64,000 nt of DNA from Bacteroidetes bacterium GWF2_38_335 (lineage in GTDB: Bacteria; Bacteroidota; Bacteroidia; Bacteroidales; GWF2-38-335), in contig MEOH01000006.1 in NCBI GenBank assembly GCA_001769535.1, positions 103,077-167,076 on the forward strand, read 5' to 3'. A model generated the notes under the pieces. It was not told the DNA's origin. It ran no database searches and worked only from the letters and a program-made list of their open reading frames with translations. Made by a program: the position numbers and the translations under genes. Each line of letters opens with the position of its first letter. Within the stretch, counting starts at the first letter, position 1. Of this stretch, positions 57,230 to 64,000 are shown piece by piece.

Positions 57230-59000
57230 TTGGTTTGTACTTCCGTTTAGTATCGGGGCACTTATCCTTATCGTAGTGCTCATTTCAAGATATATCCTGT
57301 GGGTTATTAAACTGTCGCGCGCCGACCGCAGAAAATCCTGGCGCAGTGTATTTAGCTTTAAGTTGTTTCAGGCCGTTTGGGAAGTTTTTAATGAAAGTCT
57401 GCTACACCGAAAAATTTTCAGGGTCAATGCCCTGCTTGGCTGGATGCACATGACTTTTGCTCTGGGCTGGTTTTTGCTGATCGTTATCGGTTCGGTTGAA
57501 TCCAAATTCCATAAGGAAAAGGTATTCAATATGCCTTATGACCCCATTTTTCTAAGATATTTCGAGCATGATGTCCATGGTTTCTGGTTTGCCGAAGGTT
57601 TTACCACCATCATGGATACGATCCTGCTGCTTTTGCTGGTTGCTACTATTATGGCCGTTTCCAAAAGATTTTTCAAATGGATTTATGGCATGAAAAGAAC
57701 CACAAAACTTCATCCCGGCGACCAAATTGCCCTGGCAAGTTTATGGCTCATTTTTCCCATGAGATTTATTGCCGAGAGTTTTACTGCCGGCATATACGGA
57801 AATGGCGGATACCTCACCCAAACAGCCGGTGACATTTTCGCAACATTTCTTCCGCTGAAATCTCTTGAGCTTGGCGCCTGGTGGACGTATTCATCGGCTC
57901 TTTGTCTGTTCTTCCTGTTTTTGCCTTTCTCAAGATACATGCACATTCCCACAGAGGTTTTTCTTATTTATCTCAGAAAAGCCGGGGTTAAAACTCCAGA
58001 CAACAAGCTTACAGGATTCTCTGAATTTGAAACCTATTCCTGCTCCAGATGTGGTCTGTGCATCGACCAGTGTCAGCTTTCCGAAACAACCGGGTATGAT
58101 GACCAGGCAGTATATTTTTTACAGAAACTGCGAAGAAACATCCTTCAGGAAGAAAGTTCACACAACTGCCTGCTTTGTGGAAAATGTACCAATATTTGTC
58201 CGGTTGGCATTGATATCACAAAAATACGTTTGCTCAAGCGTACCGAGTTTGCCCCCGAAATGCTTTTCAATTACCGCCATTACGAAAACGTTATCCATCA
58301 TGATGAACGAAAAGTCGATGTGGCTTATTTCGGAGGATGTATGACTCACCTTACCCCTAAAATTAAAATCGCCATGACCGGAATTTTCAGGAAACTGAAT
58401 ATCCGATATAATTTTGTTGACGAAAATGGCAGTATTTGTTGTGGCAGACCGCTAAAACTAGCCGGTAATCACATGCAAGCGCGCGATTTGATGCAGGAAA
58501 ACAAGAGAATTATTATAGCCACCGGTGCTAAAATATTGGTTACTTCATGCCCCATTTGTTACAATATCTTTAAAAATGAATACAAATTTGATAAGATACA
58601 GGTGCTTCATCATTCCGAGTACCTTAATTTACTCCATAAAGAAGGTGCTTTGAAACTCACCCCCAACGAAGAAAAAATGGTGTACCACGACCCCTGCGAA
58701 TTGGGCAGGATGATGAATATTTATGAGCCCCCACGCGAAATACTTGAAAAATCAGGAAAACTGATACCTGTTCAAAAGGAGAAGAATTTTGCTGATTGCT
58801 GCGGAGGGAGCTTAGCCAATTTACCCCTCTCTGAAGATAATCGCCGCAAGGTTTCAAAAGAAGCTTTGACTAAACTTTTGGCTCCATCACCCGACATACT
58901 TGTAACTGCCTGTCCGCTTTGCAAAAAAACATTTTCAAACGTTTCGGATACCCCGGTTAAGGATATTGCTGAGGTGGTTTATGAGAGGATGATTGAGTAA
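57219..59000 (+). CDS. Membrane-bound HdrDE-like fusion: TM cytochrome-b-like N-terminus, 4Fe-4S dicluster, two CCG domains
   Basis: Several TM helices; CSRCGLCIDQCQLSE, CLLCGKCTNICPVG; GGCMTHL...CCGRPL...CPICYN and HDPCELGR...CCGGSL...CPLCKKTF. Confidence 0.9.
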   Translation: MSFDWFVLPFSIGALILIVVLISRYILWVIKLSRADRRKSWRSVFSFKLFQAVWEVFNESLLHRKIFRVNALLGWMHMTFALGWFLLIVIGSVESKFHKEKVFNMPYDPIFLRYFEHDVHGFWFAEGFTTIMDTILLLLLVATIMAVSKRFFKWIYGMKRTTKLHPGDQIALASLWLIFPMRFIAESFTAGIYGNGGYLTQTAGDIFATFLPLKSLELGAWWTYSSALCLFFLFLPFSRYMHIPTEVFLIYLRKAGVKTPDNKLTGFSEFETYSCSRCGLCIDQCQLSETTGYDDQAVYFLQKLRRNILQEESSHNCLLCGKCTNICPVGIDITKIRLLKRTEFAPEMLFNYRHYENVIHHDERKVDVAYFGGCMTHLTPKIKIAMTGIFRKLNIRYNFVDENGSICCGRPLKLAGNHMQARDLMQENKRIIIATGAKILVTSCPICYNIFKNEYKFDKIQVLHHSEYLNLLHKEGALKLTPNEEKMVYHDPCELGRMMNIYEPPREILEKSGKLIPVQKEKNFADCCGGSLANLPLSEDNRRKVSKEALTKLLAPSPDILVTACPLCKKTFSNVSDTPVKDIAEVVYERMIE

Positions 59001-59095
59001 TTCTGATCCTGAGCTTAATCTACAAGTTATTTAACTTTAACAAATGGCTATTATGCTAAGTAGCTAAGCATTAATAGATAACGAAATTTATTTAA

Positions 59096-59354
59096 GAACA
59101 AGGAACACCGATTTAAGAATTTTGAAGTTAAATCAGTGAGACTATAATTTCAGGAACGATAGTGAACTGAAATTATTTAGTCGAACTGATCCCGAGCGAA
59201 GCCGAGGGATCTCACGGGTTTTATTGGCTTCGCCGAGCTCGTAAACTCGGTTCCCCGTATCTTGATGCGAATAATAAAACATTCCGTTGTGATACCCCGT
59301 CTGCTTGCAGCGGGGTAGTTCATTTCTGAAATCATAAATCGATGTTCCTTGTTC
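59096..59354. mobile_element. Candidate MITE-like element with about 20-bp terminal inverted repeats
   Basis: Left GAACAAGGAACACCGATTTA (59096-59115); right end is the reverse complement with one mismatch (59335-59354), similarity continuing inward. No coding capacity. Confidence 0.55.
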
Positions 59355-59428
59355 GATATTTTTAGTTTTTATAGGATTGTTTTTAAACACCATCAGTGAT
59401 AGTGGAAGTCTACAGAAGTACAAAAAAA

Positions 59429-59537
59429 AGAGGGCAAGCGACTCACATCGCACCGCTACAACCATCTACCCTTGCTACCTTCCGGTCCTGGGGGGGTTCG
59501 ACGGGAGCTGGTCGTATGAGACTTGCCCAGGGCGGCA
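59429..59537 (-). ncRNA. ffs: Signal recognition particle RNA (4.5S-like)
   Basis: Minus strand GCCGCCCTGGGCAAGTCTCATACGACCAGCTCCCGTCGAACCCCCCCAGGACCGGAAGGTAGCAAGGGTAGATGG...GCTTGCCCTCTTTTTTT; conserved CAGGACCGGAAGGTAGCAAG apical domain and T-tract. Confidence 0.92.
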
Positions 59538-59681
59538 AAAGTACTAAAATTCATGTTAATTGCAATATTTTTTAAAATCTTTTATTAAAAATGTTAATCA
59601 TTGACTCATAATTAGGATTATAAGGCATTTTTAAATTTTCTTTTGTATTTTTGATTTCATTTTAATTTAAAACATTTAGTC

Positions 59682-60212
59682 ATGCAACAGAATGCTTTGC
59701 TGAAAAACTCAATGCTCTATGGTGCTTATCTGGGCTTGAGTCTGATACTGGTCTCAGTGCTTTTTTATTCGCTTTCATTTGAAAACGGAATTGTTTCGAT
59801 GCTTGTAAATTATGCAGTTCTCATCGTCTGGGTGGCTGTTGGAACAATTTCTTTCAGAGACAATAAACTTAACGGGTTTTTATCTTACGGAAAGGCTTAC
59901 ACATCAGGAATACTGATAATCATTTTCGGTGCATTTATTACTTCTATATACATGTATTTTTTCGTGACAGTGATTGAACCCGATTTCATGAATAAAGTGA
60001 TTGAAAAAATGACCGAGGATTTGCAGGAACAAGGTAAATCTGTAGAAGAAATTGATATGGCTGTCAGTTGGACAAAAAAATTCAGTACCCCTTTAATGCT
60101 AACCTTTATGACTTTTATTGGTCAGGTTTTTTGGGGCGCACTATTGAATCTGATTGTGGCAATATTCCTGAAAAAGAAAGATAACCGGACTGCTGGTCCA
60201 ACAGAACTGTAA
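59682..60212 (+). CDS. DUF4199-like membrane protein
   Basis: Four hydrophobic segments; FLSYGKAYTSGILIIIFGAFITSIYMYFF pattern; followed by a GT2 gene. Confidence 0.8.
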   Translation: MQQNALLKNSMLYGAYLGLSLILVSVLFYSLSFENGIVSMLVNYAVLIVWVAVGTISFRDNKLNGFLSYGKAYTSGILIIIFGAFITSIYMYFFVTVIEPDFMNKVIEKMTEDLQEQGKSVEEIDMAVSWTKKFSTPLMLTFMTFIGQVFWGALLNLIVAIFLKKKDNRTAGPTEL

Positions 60213-60217
60213 TTAAC

Positions 60218-61189
60218 ATGGAAAACACCAACATCTCAATAGTTGTTCCTCTTTTTAATGAGGAAGAATCACTTAATGAGCTTTATTCCTGGATAAAAAG
60301 GGTGATGAACGAGAATAAATTCTCCTTTGAACTCATTCTGGTTGACGACGGTAGCTCCGATAAATCATGGAAGGTTATTGAATCGCTTGCAGCATCCGAC
60401 AAATGCGTGAAGGGACTGAAATTCAGACGCAATTATGGTAAGTCTGCTGCCCTTTTCAGTGGTTTTGCTGAAGCATCCGGAGATGTGGTGATTACCATGG
60501 ATGCTGATCTTCAGGACAGTCCCGAAGAAATTCCCGAAATGTACAAAATGATTACTGAACAGGATTTCGATATTGTATCGGGATGGAAAAAGGAGCGCCA
60601 TGACTCTTTCATCAAAAACAATACTTCTAAAATATATAACTGGGCTGCCCGCCGTTCAACAAAAATTAAACTTCATGATTTTAACTGCGGTTTAAAAGCT
60701 TATAAAAACCAGGTTATTAAAAGCATTGAGGTTTATGGTGAGATGCACCGCTATATACCGGTGTTGGCAAAAGAGGCCGGATTTGTAAAGATTGGCGAAA
60801 AAGTGGTAAAACATCAGAAAAGGAAATTCGGAACTACCAAATTCGGGTTGGAGCGTTTTACCAACGGATTACTTGACCTTATGACCATTTCTTTCATGTC
60901 AAGATTTGGAAAAAGACCCATGCATTTTTTCGGCACCATTGGAATTCTCATGTTTTTCTTTGGGCTACTGGCTGCCGGTTATTTGGGGGCTCATAAGCTA
61001 TATATGGTTTATAATAATGTGCCGTTTGGAAAAGTTACCGACAGTCCGTATTTCTATCTCTCAATGGTCATGATGGTTATAGGAACACTCTTGTTTATTG
61101 CAGGATTTCTGGGAGAAATGATTACAAGAAATTCGCCCATCCGCAATTTCTACCATATCGACAAAAAACTGAATGTTGAAGATCGTTAA
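60218..61189 (+). CDS. Glycosyltransferase family 2 (polyprenyl-phosphate glycosyltransferase-like)
   Basis: SIVVPLFNEEESLNELY, ELILVDDGSSDKSW, ITMDADLQDSPEEIPEM; two C-terminal TM helices. Confidence 0.95.
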   Translation: MENTNISIVVPLFNEEESLNELYSWIKRVMNENKFSFELILVDDGSSDKSWKVIESLAASDKCVKGLKFRRNYGKSAALFSGFAEASGDVVITMDADLQDSPEEIPEMYKMITEQDFDIVSGWKKERHDSFIKNNTSKIYNWAARRSTKIKLHDFNCGLKAYKNQVIKSIEVYGEMHRYIPVLAKEAGFVKIGEKVVKHQKRKFGTTKFGLERFTNGLLDLMTISFMSRFGKRPMHFFGTIGILMFFFGLLAAGYLGAHKLYMVYNNVPFGKVTDSPYFYLSMVMMVIGTLLFIAGFLGEMITRNSPIRNFYHIDKKLNVEDR

Positions 61190-62303
61190 TATCGGTCCGG
61201 CCTACCCCCTTCGAGGAGGCATTGCCAATTTCAATCTGGCTCTTACACGTGCCCTTATCAAAAAAGGCCATGATGTAACAATCCAATCATTTTCCCTTCA
61301 ATATCCGGGATTTCTTTTTCCCGGTAAAACCCAGTTTGAAGAGGGTACACCTCCCGAAAATATCAGAATATATTCGGAAATAAGCTCCGTGAACCCCTTT
61401 TCATGGTTCAGGGTGGCACGCAAAATATTGAGCAACAAGCCCGATTTGGCCATAGTTCATTATTGGATGCCATTCATGGCTCCTTCACAGGGGAAAATTG
61501 CCCGGAAATTGCGCAAAAACGGGGTAAAGGTCATTGCCATTACCCACAATGTGATTCCGCATGAGAAAAGGCCCGGAGATAAAATCCTTACAAAATATTT
61601 TATAAATTCCTGCGATGCTTTTATTGCACTGGCAAAATCGGTGGAAGAAGATATAAAAACAATTAAAAAAGATGCTCTCACAACATTTGTCCCGCATCCT
61701 GTTTATGATATTTTTGGAGAAATTGTTTCACGCGAAAATGCCCGGTCATTCCTGAAAATATCGCCCGACAAAAAACTGGTTTTGTTTTTCGGCATTATCA
61801 GGGACTATAAGGGTCTTGATATACTTCTGGAAACAATGGCATATAAATCGCTTGCTGATTTGGATGTTCATTTGCTCATTGCCGGTGAATTTTACGGTGA
61901 CAAGGAAAAATACCTGAAAATTATAGCTGAAAAAAATCTTGGACAAAGGATTATTATTGTTGATAATTATATTCCCTCAGATGAGGTTAAATATTATTTT
62001 TGTTCAGCTGATCTGATAGCTCAAACATACAAGTCAGCAACACAAAGCGGAGTTGCACAGATTGCCTATCATTTTGAGCGACCTATGCTGGTTACCAATG
62101 TGGGCGGACTGGCTGAAATTGTGCCAAATGGAAAAGTGGGCTATGTTACTTCTCAAAATCCAGAAGAAATTGCTTCCTGCATCAGCGATTTTTATCTGAA
62201 CAATCGTGAAAATGAATTTTCAGAGAATGTCAGAAATGAAAAGCACAGGTTTTCCTGGGATTCTATGGTTGAGGCTGTTGAAAAGGTGTTTTATAGTTTA
62301 TAA
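61173..62303 (+). CDS. Glycosyltransferase family 4/1 (GT-B)
   Basis: YPLRGGIANFNLALTRALIKKGHDVTI; LLIAGEFYG; SADLIAQTYKSATQSGVAQIAYHFERPMLVTNVGGLAEIV. Confidence 0.92.
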   Translation: MLKIVNIGPAYPLRGGIANFNLALTRALIKKGHDVTIQSFSLQYPGFLFPGKTQFEEGTPPENIRIYSEISSVNPFSWFRVARKILSNKPDLAIVHYWMPFMAPSQGKIARKLRKNGVKVIAITHNVIPHEKRPGDKILTKYFINSCDAFIALAKSVEEDIKTIKKDALTTFVPHPVYDIFGEIVSRENARSFLKISPDKKLVLFFGIIRDYKGLDILLETMAYKSLADLDVHLLIAGEFYGDKEKYLKIIAEKNLGQRIIIVDNYIPSDEVKYYFCSADLIAQTYKSATQSGVAQIAYHFERPMLVTNVGGLAEIVPNGKVGYVTSQNPEEIASCISDFYLNNRENEFSENVRNEKHRFSWDSMVEAVEKVFYSL

Positions 62304-62641
62304 ACTTTCGACTTTACAGCCTTTCGACTTTACGAACTTTATGGACTTTATAATCTTACCTGAAAAACACAACTGATTTATAATCAACACCTGAACGAAC
62401 TATTATCTTTTTCAAAGTAACATTTTAGCAACTTTTTTGGTCAAATGACTTGTAATGGCTTGGAAATGTTTTGTTGCTACTTTTTTGTTATTTCTATATT
62501 CGCTTCTACCATTGTTACTCATTACAATACAAAGATACTAATTTTTCAATTATTCCAATATCTCCATTTAAAATTTATTTAGTTTAAAGGCTTTTATACT
62601 CAGTAAAAGGAAATTGGTTATTTGTTATTCAAAAATAAATA

Positions 62642-63787
62642 TTAACGGCACAATTCTCTTTTTCCTTTATTAAATGATTTATGCTTTTCATTGTACCAGT
62701 TTTTTAGAGTATCATTTATAGCTTCAATTGAAATATCCTTAATATCTAACCAAACTCTCACCTGCTCTTGTGCATGTTTAATGCTATTTGTATCTATAAA
62801 ATTTTCAATATACCCTGCAAGATTTTGATTACACACTGGTTTTAAAAAAATGTATCCATGACACAAATCTTTTAATGTGAAAGAATCATAGCCCAGTGAA
62901 TAATAACTCGATGAATCAACTATCTCTCCAAGAATTGATTCATTTGTAAAAAAAGCATACGATTTAAAATCTGAAGGAAGGCTATCAACTAATTTATCAA
63001 AATATGACTGCATAGGAATAACCATCTTATCATCAAGTCCTTTTTTTCCTGCCCATGTATGATGAATCCATATTGTTATTGTTGTTTCAGGGTACTTATT
63101 ATATACACATTGTCCAACTCTATCATTTTTATTCGCTTTTCCTATAAATTTTCCACCCTCGACTAATGGTTGTGCATAATGAGTTATTGAATGGTGAGCA
63201 CCACAATAAACAAGTGCTTTTTTGTTTTTTTTATAAGTTTCATTAATTATTCTATTGGCCCAATCACTTTCACCGTCTCCAAAAAATGCTTTTCGCTTTT
63301 CTGGATCATTAAAATCCTCCGGTTTTTGTATTGCTGAACAATTATAATCTTTTATTAAACCAATTATTCGAAATTGTTTCTCGCTTTTTTGATTTACTTC
63401 CCATGCCACATGAAGAATATCAATATACTCCTGATATGACCATTCAAATAAACTTCTACTTGTAATTGATCGGGCAAGTTTCTCGTCAAATTTATCTGCA
63501 GTCAATAATGAATCAATAAGTTTTGTATCATCGTAACTAACAAATTCTGAAAATAAAATATTAATGTCATTTTTGTTTAAAATTGGAATAATTGATTTAA
63601 TAAAATCAACCTCTTCTTTTATCCAGTGTGCCTCTCCAATAAATATCACATCCTTATTCTTAAATGCATCAATAATTAAATCTTCAGGCTTATATAATTT
63701 GTATTTTTCAACAAAAGTTTGTTCTTTTTTTTGCTCACTACAGGAACAAACAACGATAATTAATAAAGCAAATAATAATGTTTTCAT
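62642..63787 (-). CDS. Lipoprotein of the TIKI/ChaN/erythromycin-esterase-like superfamily
   Basis: Lipobox FALLIIVVCSCSEQ; VIFIGEAHWIKEEVDFIKSIIP and ALVYCGAHHSITHYAQPL motifs. Confidence 0.6.
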   Translation of the reverse strand: MKTLLFALLIIVVCSCSEQKKEQTFVEKYKLYKPEDLIIDAFKNKDVIFIGEAHWIKEEVDFIKSIIPILNKNDINILFSEFVSYDDTKLIDSLLTADKFDEKLARSITSRSLFEWSYQEYIDILHVAWEVNQKSEKQFRIIGLIKDYNCSAIQKPEDFNDPEKRKAFFGDGESDWANRIINETYKKNKKALVYCGAHHSITHYAQPLVEGGKFIGKANKNDRVGQCVYNKYPETTITIWIHHTWAGKKGLDDKMVIPMQSYFDKLVDSLPSDFKSYAFFTNESILGEIVDSSSYYSLGYDSFTLKDLCHGYIFLKPVCNQNLAGYIENFIDTNSIKHAQEQVRVWLDIKDISIEAINDTLKNWYNEKHKSFNKGKRELCR

Positions 63788-64000
63788 TTTCAGACTTTTT
63801 TATTTATCAAATAATTATCAATTATACAAAAAATCTTACGAATTTCAAACATAGCATTAGATCATCCACCTCCCAATCTGCTTATCCCCCAAAAATGTTT
63901 TTGCACTCATCTCATTTTTAAAATTCCAGTTCATGCGACTTAATTAGTTTTCGGTTTGTATCTGCAAAGGTGGAAAGCCGAAATGCCATCCACAACAGAA

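Noticed and set aside
59142-59465. 107-aa minus-strand ORF
   Set aside because: It spans the candidate MITE and overlaps the SRP RNA 3' end; composition does not look protein-like.
62300-62345. Repetitive CTTTCGACTTTACAGCCTTTCGACTTTACGAACTTTATGGACTTTA as a possible regulatory array
   Set aside because: Short, irregular, immediately after a stop codon; looks like simple repeat expansion with no clear palindrome or box spacing.

Overview
The window is a chromosomal segment from a Bacteroidota genome, probably Bacteroidales-like. The lineage call rests on the T9SS genes, the dcw gene order, AT-rich intergenic spacers and a TonB receptor with a carboxypeptidase-like N-terminal domain. The centre is a complete minus-strand dcw cluster: mraZ-rsmH-ftsL-ftsI-murE-mraY-murD-ftsW-murG-murC-ftsQ-ftsA-ftsZ. 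It is preceded by a four-unit, exactly 10-bp-periodic MraZ-box-like operator. Other recognisable blocks are porQ-cmk-ispH-pfkA; a CarH-like MerR/B12 regulator next to an ECF sigma factor; pstSCAB plus a porin, followed by a five-gene Hdr/Qmo-like redox operon; tRNA-Cys; tRNA-Phe; and the SRP RNA. The items most worth follow-up are: a secreted six-repeat 'VDYESQAD' protein that looks like the 7(1) septoil-knot (DUF6150-type) family; a Bro-N/Fic fusion with a NmFic-like C-terminal inhibitory motif; the Hdr/Qmo-like operon behind a Pst system with an altered anion-binding loop; a Cys/His-rich TonB-receptor module, possibly copper-related; and a dispersed REP-like repeat family with a compensatory stem substitution, bracketed by heptanucleotide arrays. 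No CRISPR array and no intact transposase were seen. All family names come from reading motifs and were not confirmed by database search.
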